A DNA stretch of 54,290 nt, from positions 1 to 54,290 of the forward strand of contig JBCBGC010000043.1 in assembly GCA_038527215.1 (NCBI GenBank). Direction: 5' to 3'. The DNA comes from JAWPMV01 sp038527215. GTDB lineage: Bacteria > Bacteroidota > Bacteroidia > J057. Position 1 is the stretch's first letter. Each line of letters starts with the position of its first letter. A program made the position numbers and the translations under genes. Positions 44,634 to 53,809 of the stretch are shown in pieces. The notes under the pieces are model-generated. The model had not been told where the DNA came from. It saw only the letters and a list, made by a program, of their open reading frames with translations, and did not search any database.

Positions 44634-45287
44634 CCTGCTCTCCATGATTCCTTGCCTTGAATGGCAAAGGGAGGATAAAGTACTGTCCCTAAAATGGGTT
44701 TTTTCCTCCCCATAAGTCTTTTTTAACTGATAAAAGCCTAATCAAGCATGCCTTTATATCAAAAAATAATGGAACTTTTTTCTTATAAATATTTACCCAA
44801 ACCACTCATAAACAGTACATTAAAAAATTCATTTTCCAGAAAATCCCCAAATAAATAGAACAAATCAGACACATTAGATTTCATCTCCTCTCTGTGTTCA
44901 CTTAGCTTTATTGAACCTTCGATAGGTTACCCTCTACCCGAAGGTCATTTAACCCTAAGAATTGCTCTGTATGCCATGTTTCCGATCGACCTTCTTCTCC
45001 AGGCTGAGTAGCTTATTTTCCTTCATGGGCCTGATAGGGCCAGCCCTTGCCGGGGGTTCCTTATGCCCGCCTTTCATGTCTCCGTTTATCGGTGTGCCGG
45101 TCACAGGAAAGCCTCCAGGCATGCAGGATTGTTTCCTTAAGCCGCTGGGCAAGGCCCCATCTTGATCTTCTCATCCTAACACTATAACCAAAAGCTCCTT
45201 AGGTAATCTCCTATCTCTTCTGGCCCTGGGATTTTCTTAACCGCCTGTTGGGTCGGTAGAGGGGAGGTGGATACACGGACTCATCAA

Positions 45288-45305
45288 AGCCAATTTCCAT
45301 TGGCT
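45288..45305 (+). promoter_or_regulatory. Perfect 7-bp hairpin upstream of the hydrolase operon
   Basis: AGCCAAT, TTCC, ATTGGCT, lying 66-83 nt before the ATG at 45371. It could be an operator or a leader stem; no regulator is known. Confidence 0.4.
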
Positions 45306-45370
45306 CTGGGTAGCCTATATCTCTACCTCAACGATACTCGCTGCTTTATCTCTAGAACATATACTGCCTC

Positions 45371-47125
45371 ATGCAAAAGACAAACCTCCTATTCGGCCAG
45401 GACGACCAGCAAATCCTGGTGAATCATGATCAGAACTTTCAGCTTACCACGAACCTGTCTTCCTTTGCTCATGCCCAGGTGAAGGTTATTTCCCCTGAGG
45501 ATGCCCATACTCCCTTGAGTCTGAATGAAGTTCCTACCGCTCATCTTCCTGCCCTGCTGCTGGAGTTTGGCGAGATCATTCAGGAATTGACGGAAGAAGA
45601 CCCGTCTACTCCTCAAGGACAGCCCATGATCGCCTCTGAGGGTTGGATTGAGTTCTCTTATCAATTGCAACTGGATGAGGCAGCGATCAAAAAGGCCAGC
45701 CAAACCGGTCATCTGTCTTGGGACTTTTCAGCGCGACATGAGCAGCCAAGAAACCTGGCTTGCCTGGCCCTTGATGACCAGGGATTCCCCTTTTGGCTTT
45801 TTAATGAAGATACTGATCAGCCAGCGGCAGACGCGCTTCTCCATCGTTTTTCGGTGCCCATCCCCTTATCTGAAGCTGATATCCAACCTACAGCCACAAC
45901 CATCCAACCGTTCCACAGACTCCACTTGAAAATGATTTCGGTGTCGTCTGAGGGAGAAAGCACCGAAGTTTTACCCAGGCTTCTCTATAAAATCGAGCGA
46001 ATGCTCTACGCCAGAGGGTTGGGATTTGGACGCATGACAGGTCCCATAGAACCCCTCGTCTCTTTGAGGGGGCGGCTCGCCAAATGGAAAAAACGATCTT
46101 CTGTCTTTAAGCCAGCGTTTTCGAACTGGCAACCGCTGGAAGGCAAGCCTTGCCTATTGATCATCCATGGCACCATCGCCGATGATTACATCGCTTTTAA
46201 TGGGCTCGGCCGCTGGACCCAAGTGGATGGCGGGAGGTATGATGAACTCTACCAGCACTATGAGGGACGCATCATCTCCTTCAATCATTATACCCTGGCT
46301 GATTCAGCTGAGGATAATGCGCAGAAACTTGTCCATGAATTGCTCGCGAAAATTCCCCGTAGCCCGGGCCAACGCTTCGACCTTCAGTTGGACGTGCTGA
46401 CCCGGAGCCGAGGGGCCAACGTGCTCAGGCATTTGGTTACCATGAAAGAGCAGCTGAGCAAGCAAGGCATTCATCTGAGCATCGGGAAAGTATTCTCCGT
46501 GGCTCCCCCCCACTTTGGCACCCCGCTGGCTGATCCAGGAAGGTTAAAGGCCTATCTACAGTTTCATACCTTCTTTTTATATCTGCTGCCTTCTTCCACC
46601 GCGCTTACGGTGCTCCTGGCCTTATCCGGTATCGCCATTGCGGTGGCCCGCAACCTGAAAAGCCTGCCCGGCATACAGTCCATGTCAAACCGATCCCTGG
46701 AATTTCGGGAATTAGTGAAAAAGGAAAATGCCCTGCTGCAAGCTGGAGAGGTAGCCTATACGGAGTGGGCCAGCTATATCTCGAACTACCAACCGACCGC
46801 GGGCCTGCGAGGCAAAATCCTGCAACGACTGGCCATCTACCTGGCCGACAGGACCTTCGTCGACAATTTTTTTGACGAGGCTAACGACATGGTCATTCCC
46901 GTGAGCAGTGCCTTGACCGAAGCTAACAAGCCTCGCCTCCCCGGTTCCAGGACCAACATGGAATTTAGCATCCCACCTCAGCATCGGAAATCTGGTCCTG
47001 AGTCCTTCAACCACCTGACCTATGTCAAAGCCAAGGGCGATAAAGGCCGCCCCCAATATGGCGATGAACAGCTGCTGGATGAGATCGTGTCCTTTTTCAC
47101 CGTCCTTCCGCCTCCAGTTACTTAG
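45371..47125 (+). CDS. Alpha/beta hydrolase of the DUF7379-like type
   Basis: This 584-residue leaderless protein has a beta-rich, unknown N-terminal 255 residues. The hydrolase core starts at 'PCLLIIHGTIADDYIAF' and includes 'YEGRIISFNHYTLADSAEDNA'. The nucleophile elbow is 'DVLTRSRGANVLRH' with Ser346; Asp506 in 'EANDMVIPV' and His548 in 'SFNHLTYV' complete the triad. Residues about 395-425 are hydrophobic ('LLPSSTALTVLLALSGIAIAV') and may form a membrane or lid segment. The 'fxHxTls.s..eNA' and 'lTxSRGaxv' patterns resemble DUF7379 hydrolases, which are often linked to CHAT proteins. First gene of the 45.4-51.4 kb row. Confidence 0.78.
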   Translation: MQKTNLLFGQDDQQILVNHDQNFQLTTNLSSFAHAQVKVISPEDAHTPLSLNEVPTAHLPALLLEFGEIIQELTEEDPSTPQGQPMIASEGWIEFSYQLQLDEAAIKKASQTGHLSWDFSARHEQPRNLACLALDDQGFPFWLFNEDTDQPAADALLHRFSVPIPLSEADIQPTATTIQPFHRLHLKMISVSSEGESTEVLPRLLYKIERMLYARGLGFGRMTGPIEPLVSLRGRLAKWKKRSSVFKPAFSNWQPLEGKPCLLIIHGTIADDYIAFNGLGRWTQVDGGRYDELYQHYEGRIISFNHYTLADSAEDNAQKLVHELLAKIPRSPGQRFDLQLDVLTRSRGANVLRHLVTMKEQLSKQGIHLSIGKVFSVAPPHFGTPLADPGRLKAYLQFHTFFLYLLPSSTALTVLLALSGIAIAVARNLKSLPGIQSMSNRSLEFRELVKKENALLQAGEVAYTEWASYISNYQPTAGLRGKILQRLAIYLADRTFVDNFFDEANDMVIPVSSALTEANKPRLPGSRTNMEFSIPPQHRKSGPESFNHLTYVKAKGDKGRPQYGDEQLLDEIVSFFTVLPPPVT

Positions 47126-47191
47126 CCCTACAGCCAACCTACTACTTCATTGAATTTTTGTTCCTCATTTTTTTAAACATTGATACCCACC

Positions 47192-47962
47192 ATGCAGAAA
47201 AAACCCTGGTACCAATTGTTACTGGAAAAAGTAACGCCCAAAAGCCTCCTGATCATCCTCTCGATGGCCATGGTCCTGCTCGTAGGCCTGCTCCTATTCT
47301 TTTATTTTTCCGGAGTCGCACTGGTCATTGGAGAAAAAGAGCTGGTCAAGGTCGTCCAGTCTTCCGATAAAACCTGGGTCAAAGGATACTGGGCGGATGC
47401 CGATCAGATCGACCTATGGGAGGATTTTGCCTACACCATGCGATATCTCAACCCTCCCTTCTCCAAAGTAGACCCTAACCATATTGCCTTTAAGCGCGAC
47501 TTTCTGCTCAAGGAGGAAAACCGCAGATTTGAAATCTTGCTCTATCAGCAGCAGGATTCCCTCCGTTACCGACAGCAGGTCATGGGGTTCTTCCATACCC
47601 TAAAGGGCATCATGGAAGGATTGACGCCAGATCAGGCCAGTGTGGTCAAACCCAAAATAGCCGTCCGGATGGTCTGTGCCGAGCAAGCGCCTGCCTTCGC
47701 CTTATTCCTTGCCCAAAACAAAAAGCGGGAAGAATTGGCCCTGGTTTATCATGAGGTCCAGTTTCTGAACGCCCCTGAGGCTGCTCCCAAAACGCTGGAT
47801 GTATTGTATCATAAATCCTCCCAGTCGGCAGACCCCAGTATCCATTTTAACCAGCAGTGGCGCAGCGCATGGGACAATGCCCTGCCCATTGACACCTTCC
47901 AGGAATTGAAAAAATATACCGCTCAGGGACAGCGCTATCAGCTAACAGTCTGTGGCCCTTAA
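47192..47962 (+). CDS. Single-pass membrane protein, unknown
   Basis: The ATG at 47192 (256 aa) is chosen over an upstream TTG. A basic N-terminus ('MQKKPWYQLLLEKVTPK') precedes one membrane helix (about 18-42, 'LLIILSMAMVLLVGLLLFFYF'). About 210 extracytoplasmic residues of mixed alpha/beta character follow, with two cysteines ('RMVCAEQ', 'LTVCGP'). No family is recognised. It lies 66 bp after the alpha/beta hydrolase and 42 bp before the amidohydrolase, so it is probably in the same operon and could anchor the enzyme set to the membrane. Confidence 0.75.
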   Translation: MQKKPWYQLLLEKVTPKSLLIILSMAMVLLVGLLLFFYFSGVALVIGEKELVKVVQSSDKTWVKGYWADADQIDLWEDFAYTMRYLNPPFSKVDPNHIAFKRDFLLKEENRRFEILLYQQQDSLRYRQQVMGFFHTLKGIMEGLTPDQASVVKPKIAVRMVCAEQAPAFALFLAQNKKREELALVYHEVQFLNAPEAAPKTLDVLYHKSSQSADPSIHFNQQWRSAWDNALPIDTFQELKKYTAQGQRYQLTVCGP

Positions 47963-48004
47963 CCCCTACCCTACCTTTTACCCAGCTTTTAACCTTTAGC
48001 CCAT

Positions 48005-49387
48005 ATGCCCATTACTGCCCAACCCCTATCCGCCTATCTGGACCAGGCCAACAGCCTGATTGATCGTGCTCAGATTCCCGCCACGCCCCTGGAAAGATGT
48101 AGTACCCCGGTGAAGGATTTGCTACAGACTGCCTACGTGATCGATGTACATACCCATTTTTTTGACATAAACTGCGTCAATGCCCGCTACTTCCTCAAAA
48201 GGGTGCTTAAAGATTTTCTCTCTGGCAATCAAGCCATGTCCCTCAGTCTGCAAGACCAGCAATTCTTAGCGGGCGAGATTCAGGCTGTGTTGGAGGGAGG
48301 GGATGACGCCAAAGCAGAGGCCATGGTCGAGGCAGCCCTGGGGTCCAACCAAAACTTTGCCTTGAATGGCAGTTCCAGCGGTTGGAACGCCGTCATTAAC
48401 TACCTAAAAGCCGTCCCTTTCTTATTCATGAAAAGTATGGCCAAGGTGCATGACCATTATATGGAGGAGTCATCCCTGGCAGAATATTTTCTGCCCAGGC
48501 GGCAACAACGACATGTGATCACCACCGCCCTGATGATGGACCTGGAAATCGGTTGGAATGTTCGGATCAAAAAGCCTTTCGCAAGTCAGATCGAAGAAGT
48601 GCGGGAATTAAGCAAGACCCAGGCTGTTCTCCCTTTTCTGTTTTGTGATCCCCGCAGAGCTGACTTAAGCGGAAGTGCCAATTTATATAGCCTGTTTAAC
48701 CAGGCCTTTGCCCAGGAGCACGGTTTTTTCGGGGTCAAGATTTATCCGGGCCTGGGATATGATCCTTCGGATTATCGGCTCTGGCCCATTTATGAACTGT
48801 GTCAGGAATTGGATATCCCAGTCCTCTCTCACTGTGGGGGACCGACCATTTCTACCGAAAATATATCGCTTCAGATCTTCGAGGGCGAAAAACCGGTGCA
48901 CTTGAAAGCTAAAAACCGCAAGGAAATGGCCTATAAGTTAAATGCACCTGAACGCTGGCAGATCGCCCTGGATCGATTCCCCAATCTCAAGCTCAACATT
49001 GCCCATTTTGGGGGGGATATTTCCTGGAAACCACCCTATAAGCATAGCACCGTAGACAGTCGGCCCCGTAAGGATGTCATCATGGATTTCATGAAGTCGG
49101 GCAAGTACCCCCATGTATATGCTGACTTTTCCTATAACCTGGTGGAGCCGGACCTTTATCGTCCCTTGAGGCAATTATTGGACAATGACTCGATCGTACG
49201 CGCTAAAACCTTGTTTGGCACTGACTACTGGGTCGTAAACCAGGAAGGCGATCTCCAGCAGCAGCAAACGGATTTCCTGACGTACATGGATATGGGCGTT
49301 CAGGCTGATCTCAGCCGGATTTTAGCCAAAAATAATCCTTACGAATATCTATTCGGCTCTACGAAGGGCGGTTCTCCGCTTGCTTAG
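48005..49387 (+). CDS. Amidohydrolase_2-family metal-dependent hydrolase
   Basis: This 460-residue TIM-barrel hydrolase shows 'VIDVHTHFFD' (metal ligands His49 and His51), 'GVKIYPG' (Lys245), 'VLSHCGG' (His276), 'NIAHFGGD' (His334) and 'LFGTDYWV' (Asp407). This set is typical of the Amidohydrolase_2 branch (hydrolases and decarboxylases). The sequence between 60 and 170 is an inserted helical region. No signal peptide, so cytoplasmic. The substrate is unknown. Amidohydrolases occur as predicted effectors or metabolite-modifying enzymes in CHAT/protease clusters, which is the most interesting reading here. Confidence 0.88.
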   Translation: MPITAQPLSAYLDQANSLIDRAQIPATPLERCSTPVKDLLQTAYVIDVHTHFFDINCVNARYFLKRVLKDFLSGNQAMSLSLQDQQFLAGEIQAVLEGGDDAKAEAMVEAALGSNQNFALNGSSSGWNAVINYLKAVPFLFMKSMAKVHDHYMEESSLAEYFLPRRQQRHVITTALMMDLEIGWNVRIKKPFASQIEEVRELSKTQAVLPFLFCDPRRADLSGSANLYSLFNQAFAQEHGFFGVKIYPGLGYDPSDYRLWPIYELCQELDIPVLSHCGGPTISTENISLQIFEGEKPVHLKAKNRKEMAYKLNAPERWQIALDRFPNLKLNIAHFGGDISWKPPYKHSTVDSRPRKDVIMDFMKSGKYPHVYADFSYNLVEPDLYRPLRQLLDNDSIVRAKTLFGTDYWVVNQEGDLQQQQTDFLTYMDMGVQADLSRILAKNNPYEYLFGSTKGGSPLA

Positions 49388-49637
49388 CCCGGCGATTGGG
49401 ATCGTGTTTGCTGATAAGGATTGGCTTCAGCACACGTCCATCCTTAGCGCTTGTTTCAACATTATTCTTCAGGGGAATACTGGTCTTTTGGGAACCTGAT
49501 TTCACCATTTGCCCTCGCCGCGCGCTATGCCTCAGGAAAATGGCTCATCAGAACCCCAACATCCTGCTTATTCCCCACTAAAGCTCAACATTTAAACAGG
49601 CTCTTAACCTATCATACAATTATAAGTTTCATCCATC

Positions 49638-51149
49638 ATGCTCATCGACCAGTCTCCTCATTATATACTGCTCCCACAGGCAGGGCTCAATGCTAGGGAT
49701 ACGCAATCCCGAACCATGCTAAACGATTTATACCGTTCCTCCTTTCCCGGAAAAACCAGAGGAATTGGAGCGCCCTCCAAAGCCATTCTTAAAGGAAGCG
49801 TGGACAGGGATATCCTCCTGTTGGATACTATTTCAGAGGAAGGACCTAAGCTGATTCAGGCTTCTGACGAAACGGTGAATTACATTAATTCTGATAAAAC
49901 CCCGCTAAGAGCGATCCAAGTGGTTCACTACCACTTACCTGAACCCCTTATGGAATCTTTCCATGAATCTGCCCCATCAGAGCTTGCGAGTAGACAGATT
50001 AATATTTTTGTAAAGGAAGCAGGGTCAAACAAGCCCATTCCAGGCATAAGAGTAGTTGCGTTAACCGATGTGAACAGGCCAGAAGGTGAAATAGGCTTCA
50101 GTGATAGCAAAGGAAGACTATCCCTGATCATCAAAGATAAACCGCTAGCCAGCATACAGGTCAGCCCTTCTCCAGGGTATTGGGGGAGTTCAAGAACGGG
50201 GCTTGGGTTGGAGGAAAACATCACCGTGCTCCTTGAACCGATTTCACTGGAGCAAAAGGACGTGATCAGGACCATTTATGGTCAATCTTCTTTTGACCCG
50301 TCCACCAGGGTAAAAGTGGCGGTAATCGATTCAGGGGTAGGCCCCCATGATCACTTAAACGTGATTCACGGCGCAAATATGGTTACGGAAGAGAAGGGGA
50401 ACGATTTTCGGGATTTTATGGGCCACGGTACCCATGTTGCCGGCTTGATCGGTGCCAATTCGAGACCCCCCGAGGGCCTGAGAGGGATGGCGCCCAATGT
50501 GGGAATTTTGGCCTATAGGGTATTCGGGAAAAAGAGCAGCGTTGCTACTAATTATGCCATCTTAAAGTCCATAATAGATGCAAATTACCAGGCCTGTGAC
50601 ATCATCAATCTAAGCCTGGGAGGGGCACAAGAGGATGAAATCGTAGCAGAAGCCATAAAAGATGCCAAAAACAAGGGTATGATCATCGTCGCCGCCGCAG
50701 GAAATGATCATAGGAATTCGGTTAGCTATCCTGCCGCTTACCCGGAGGCATTGGCGGTATCGGCGATGGGAATAGAAGATACCTTTCCCCACAACTCCCT
50801 TGCGAAAACCTATATTAACCGCCCTCCGCAATCGAAGAAGAATAAAAAGGCTTTCATGGCCAGTTTCTCTAATGTAGGTATGGGGATCAATATGGTCGGA
50901 TTAGGGGTAGGGACGGTTTCTACGCTCCCCAATCAACAATATGGGCCGCTAAGCGGTACTTCCATGGCTGCCCCTATGGTTTCGGGAGCGATAGCCTGCT
51001 TATTGTCTAAGGAAAAGACTATCTTTAACATGCCAAGAAATAGTAGCCGGGCCGATGCCATAGAAAAATTGATCCTGTCAAATTGCGTAAAATTTGGTTT
51101 CGGAATGGAATATGAAGGATATGGCTTACCAGATCCAGACCTAATATGA
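49638..51149 (+). CDS. Subtilisin-like (S8) serine protease with carboxypeptidase-regulatory-like domain
   Basis: This 503-residue protein has no classical signal peptide. Residues about 110-205 form a carboxypeptidase-regulatory-like beta-sandwich ('INIFVKEAGSNKPIPGIRVV', 'GFSDSKGRLSLII'). The S8 domain (about 220-495) has the triad Asp231 in 'VAVIDSGVG', His263 in 'FMGHGTHVAG' and Ser442 in 'LSGTSMAAPMV', with the oxyanion Asn in 'AAAGNDHRNS'. The usual I9 propeptide is missing from its N-terminus. A 72-residue protein encoded 4 bp downstream may supply that function. Lacking a leader, the protease may act inside the cell, as in conflict or death systems. Confidence 0.92.
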   Translation: MLIDQSPHYILLPQAGLNARDTQSRTMLNDLYRSSFPGKTRGIGAPSKAILKGSVDRDILLLDTISEEGPKLIQASDETVNYINSDKTPLRAIQVVHYHLPEPLMESFHESAPSELASRQINIFVKEAGSNKPIPGIRVVALTDVNRPEGEIGFSDSKGRLSLIIKDKPLASIQVSPSPGYWGSSRTGLGLEENITVLLEPISLEQKDVIRTIYGQSSFDPSTRVKVAVIDSGVGPHDHLNVIHGANMVTEEKGNDFRDFMGHGTHVAGLIGANSRPPEGLRGMAPNVGILAYRVFGKKSSVATNYAILKSIIDANYQACDIINLSLGGAQEDEIVAEAIKDAKNKGMIIVAAAGNDHRNSVSYPAAYPEALAVSAMGIEDTFPHNSLAKTYINRPPQSKKNKKAFMASFSNVGMGINMVGLGVGTVSTLPNQQYGPLSGTSMAAPMVSGAIACLLSKEKTIFNMPRNSSRADAIEKLILSNCVKFGFGMEYEGYGLPDPDLI

Positions 51150-51153
51150 GTTA

Positions 51154-51372
51154 ATGGGCCTCACCCAAAAATATATCTTATATCATCTCCATGGCAGTCC
51201 GGACGAGCAAGAGTTGAATAAGATTCGCTCCCTTGATAGCATTAAGATTCTTGATCATGCCTTCCCCCAATTGGTGCTCATTGAAACCCAAAAAGAGACC
51301 CTTGGCAGCCTCAGGCAAAAATTTCCTGCCTGGAAGGTTGGTCCACTAACGGAGTATGAATCTCAAGCCTGA
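51154..51372 (+). CDS. Small protein paired with the S8 protease, possible I9-like inhibitor or propeptide
   Basis: This 72-residue protein starts 4 bp after the protease stop. 'KYILYHLHGSPDEQELNKI', then 'IKILDHAFPQLVLIETQKET' and 'LGSLRQKFPAWKVGPLTEYE', suggest a beta-alpha-beta-beta-alpha-beta ferredoxin-like fold. This is the fold of I9 propeptide/inhibitor domains. The 'FPQLVLIET...L..L...FPAWKV.P' pattern is close to I9 proteins ('...ALVVEV.p..l..L...p.V..ve'). It is likely an inhibitor, chaperone or immunity partner of the protease; this is inferred from fold-like pattern and position. Confidence 0.65.
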   Translation: MGLTQKYILYHLHGSPDEQELNKIRSLDSIKILDHAFPQLVLIETQKETLGSLRQKFPAWKVGPLTEYESQA

Positions 51373-51588
51373 GGGTCGGTTCGGGGGTTGGGGTTGTAGG
51401 CTGAGGGGAACGATTTTGGGATTCTGAAGCACAATTTTTCATCCACATAGCGAGCTATTTTGATGAATCAAAGTGAATTTGGGTTCCCCAAAGCGGCATG
51501 CTCAGACAAAAGGAAATTTCCGAACAAGGGCTCAGTAAGGGCAACGTAGCTTCCGCGGGCGATGTCCTTTGCGATGATCTTTCACCCT

Positions 51589-52071
51589 CTACCTCCCTTC
51601 CTGAATAGGCACCCTAGTCGAATGCATCATCTTCAGGCGCCATCCTTCGGGGGTTTTGACCGCTAAGGCAGATTCCAGCCATTGCCCTTTGCCAACCAGG
51701 GTGTCGGCGCGCACAAATTCTGCAAAATTGTGATAGGCCATCTGTATGGAAGCGCCATATTTCTCCACGGAGATATACTCCATTTTGTTGATTCTCAGCG
51801 GACGGTTTTCTCTTTGGAGTTGGCCGCGGATATAGACTTTGATGCGGTCATTGTCCCAGACTTCGCCATGCTCCAGGATGATGAAATCATCGGTGTGGTA
51901 CTTGGCGATGGCCGTGGAGTCTACCCCGCCCCAAATCTCGTCAAAGGAACCCTGGATGAGGGCTTTGGCGGCCTGCTCTTCTTCTGGGGTCAAGGGGCTT
52001 GCTTCCTGCTGCTGGGGGGCTTGGCAGGCGCTTAATGCTATGAGGAGTAAAAGTAGGAGGGGCAGTCTCAT
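51589..52071 (-). CDS. SnoaL/DUF4440-like lipoprotein
   Basis: This 160-residue lipoprotein has its signal peptide at Cys16 ('LLLLLIALSAC'). The mature part is an NTF2-like alpha+beta domain: 'ALIQGSFDEIWGGVDSTAIAK', 'YHTDDFIILEHGEVWDN', 'YHNFAEFVRADTLVGKGQW', 'ESALAVKTPEGWRLKMMHST'. Such proteins bind small molecules or are of unknown function. It is monocistronic on the minus strand, separated from the patatin gene by a terminator. Confidence 0.85.
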   Translation of the reverse strand: MRLPLLLLLLIALSACQAPQQQEASPLTPEEEQAAKALIQGSFDEIWGGVDSTAIAKYHTDDFIILEHGEVWDNDRIKVYIRGQLQRENRPLRINKMEYISVEKYGASIQMAYHNFAEFVRADTLVGKGQWLESALAVKTPEGWRLKMMHSTRVPIQEGR

Positions 52072-52130
52072 AGTTTTTGGGGTTGAAAGGGGTTTGGCGT
52101 GGTTTGTCTTCTGCTTGCGAAGCTAATAGA

Positions 52131-52170
52131 AAAACATGAGTCATCCCGAATTTTGGGAGGACTCATGTTT
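52131..52170 (-). terminator. Intrinsic terminator of the patatin gene
   Basis: A 15-16-bp stem with one mismatch (AACATGAGTC/GACTCATGTT outer, TCCC/GGGA inner; 52132-52147 with 52155-52170). Read on the minus strand it is followed by TTTTTCTATT. It lies about 95 bp after the patatin stop. Confidence 0.85.
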
Positions 52171-52263
52171 CTATGATAAAATCTTGCAGGGCGGAAGGAA
52201 CTTCCGAATAGCTCAGCTCAGAACTTTTTATTCAGATGGAGAAAAATTCACAGAATCTTCTGC

Positions 52264-53214
52264 TCAGTTTATCCGTGCCTTATCCACCGCTTGATGACCA
52301 TCCGAAATCAGCTGTTGAACATCCTTCGGAGAGAAATCTCCCAGGCCAACCTCATAAGCCCGTTCTGGCCTGATCACAGTGCATTTAATGTATCTTTTCC
52401 CTGCTAACACCCCCTCTGCCTCACTTTTCCCTGATGGAAGGCTGTTGATTTGCTGGTTGATCTTCTCTAACTGGGCCAGATCATTTTCCAGGATCTCGCT
52501 TAGCATGAGTTCTATGATTCGTTCAATGAAGGGGAAGAGGTTGCCAGGCGCATACTTAGGTTTGGGAAATCGTTCCGGTTGAGTCAGAATGACCACTACT
52601 TCCTCGATTCCCTTATCTACTAACTGACGTAGAGGTGCTACATCACGCATGCCGCCATCGACATAGGGTCGATCTTTGATCCGCCAATAAGGCAAAATAA
52701 CAGGAATGGAAGCACTGGCAATAATGTAATCTATCAGTAAAGGATGCCCTTTGTCCGGGTATTCAATCTCTCCTCCCGTCCAGTCTACCGCTCCAACGAC
52801 CAGGTCCACAGGACTTTTTCTCAAATGGGTGAGCTTAAATTCATCCTGAATAATCTTGACAAGCGGCCTGTAATCATACCATCCATTGAATCGATGGGTA
52901 AGGATACGCCAAAGCTGTAATAACAAAAATCGTCTGCGAATAAGATCCCGGGGATGCCGGACACGACTTACCCAAAAATCCTTCAATTTAGCTCCAATAT
53001 CAGGCCAGTCGGTGTGGCCATTCATCCGGCCAGCCTCATGGACCAAAAAAGTCCCATTTAAGGCTCCTGCTGATATGCCCATCACAACATCCGGCTTAAA
53101 GCCCTGGTCCAACAGATGGGCAATCGCACCTGCCTGAAAGGCTCCCAGCATAGATCCCCCAGAAAGCACCAGGGCAGTTTTTGTTTGGGATAAGGTAGCT
53201 TGCGTGGATTTCAT
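52264..53214 (-). CDS. Patatin-like phospholipase
   Basis: The ATG at 53214 (316 aa) is preferred over an in-frame ATG at 53262, because the latter abuts the terminator hairpin of the preceding gene. The patatin core shows the oxyanion loop 'LVLSGGSMLGAFQAG', the nucleophile 'MGISAGALNG' (Ser48) and the acid in 'PYVDGGMRD' (Asp186). 'IASASIPVILPY' is also typical. No signal peptide, hence a cytoplasmic phospholipase that may hydrolyse the cell's own membrane lipids. Patatins are common effectors of anti-phage systems such as CBASS, but no sensor gene adjoins this one and housekeeping lipid turnover is equally possible. Confidence 0.9.
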   Translation of the reverse strand: MKSTQATLSQTKTALVLSGGSMLGAFQAGAIAHLLDQGFKPDVVMGISAGALNGTFLVHEAGRMNGHTDWPDIGAKLKDFWVSRVRHPRDLIRRRFLLLQLWRILTHRFNGWYDYRPLVKIIQDEFKLTHLRKSPVDLVVGAVDWTGGEIEYPDKGHPLLIDYIIASASIPVILPYWRIKDRPYVDGGMRDVAPLRQLVDKGIEEVVVILTQPERFPKPKYAPGNLFPFIERIIELMLSEILENDLAQLEKINQQINSLPSGKSEAEGVLAGKRYIKCTVIRPERAYEVGLGDFSPKDVQQLISDGHQAVDKARIN

Positions 53215-53260
53215 GTGGTTGTTTGATAAAATGGTTAGAGATCTATTTCGATCAGTAAAC

Positions 53261-53292
53261 AAAGGGGGAGTGTCTCAGGAAATCACTCCCCC
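53261..53292 (-). terminator. Intrinsic terminator of the 158-aa gene
   Basis: GGGGGAGTG (53264-53272) pairs with CACTCCCCC (53284-53292) around an 11-nt loop. On the minus strand it is followed by TTTGTTTACTG. It lies 19 bp after the stop at 53311. Confidence 0.75.
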
Positions 53293-53310
53293 ATCGCAGC
53301 GGTCTTAGGT

Positions 53311-53787
53311 CTAAGACACGTTTACACAAATGGTCTCAGGAATGACGATATTGGCTATCCATTGATAGAATCTTTCTCCGATACGCAACGTCCGACTCAG
53401 GTTTACCCGGTCTAGTTCGGGATCGGCCAAACACAAGGACGTACCATCAAAGGCAGTGATTCTGGTAGAGACCACGATCACTCCACGGGCATTTCTTCTG
53501 ATTCTGCGTCTCAGTGTTACATCGATTCGCAGGCTTACTTCGCATCCAGAAACAGTAATACTTTGTATGCCATTAATTCTCACTTGTTTTCTTCGATTGA
53601 TTCGAAACTCGGCTCCGGCTACTTGATTGTTAAGAAGCGTTTGTATAACACCAATATTCTGATTGGCGACGCAGTGAACATTACAACAGTCAACCTGAGC
53701 CTGGATTTCCTGGCTGGCGAAAAGTAGGGTCAGGGCAAGGGTGAACAATTTGGGGATCGTACCTCCAAAGGTTTTCATGATTTTCAT
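53311..53787 (-). CDS. Small exported hypothetical protein
   Basis: This 158-residue protein has a signal peptide ('LFTLALTLLFASQEIQAQ'). The mature chain is Arg-rich with several cysteines ('VDCCNVHCVANQ', 'SGCEVSL', 'TSLCLADPELD', 'PETICVNVS') and predicted beta strands. An ATG three codons inside (53778) is also possible. The family is not recognised. It lies between two terminators (53261-53292 and 53810-53858), so it is transcribed alone. Confidence 0.75.
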   Translation of the reverse strand: MKIMKTFGGTIPKLFTLALTLLFASQEIQAQVDCCNVHCVANQNIGVIQTLLNNQVAGAEFRINRRKQVRINGIQSITVSGCEVSLRIDVTLRRRIRRNARGVIVVSTRITAFDGTSLCLADPELDRVNLSRTLRIGERFYQWIANIVIPETICVNVS

Positions 53788-53809
53788 GGATTTGTGGGTT
53801 GAAAAAGAG

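Larger units (their letters stand above)
44572..45370. other. Intergenic region with terminator and leader hairpin
   Basis: The region holds the terminator at 44601-44633, an A+T-rich stretch (about 44700-44880) likely to contain the promoter of the hydrolase operon, and the hairpin at 45288-45305. Short frames around 44960-45165 occur on both strands over the same DNA and are not convincing genes. Confidence 0.55.

Noticed and set aside
44955..45165. Overlapping small frames on both strands
   Set aside because: Mutually antisense frames over the same non-coding stretch; neither looks like a protein.
53215..53262. Longer N-terminus for the patatin
   Set aside because: The extra 16 residues start next to the terminator hairpin of the preceding gene, and the patatin core is complete from the ATG at 53214.
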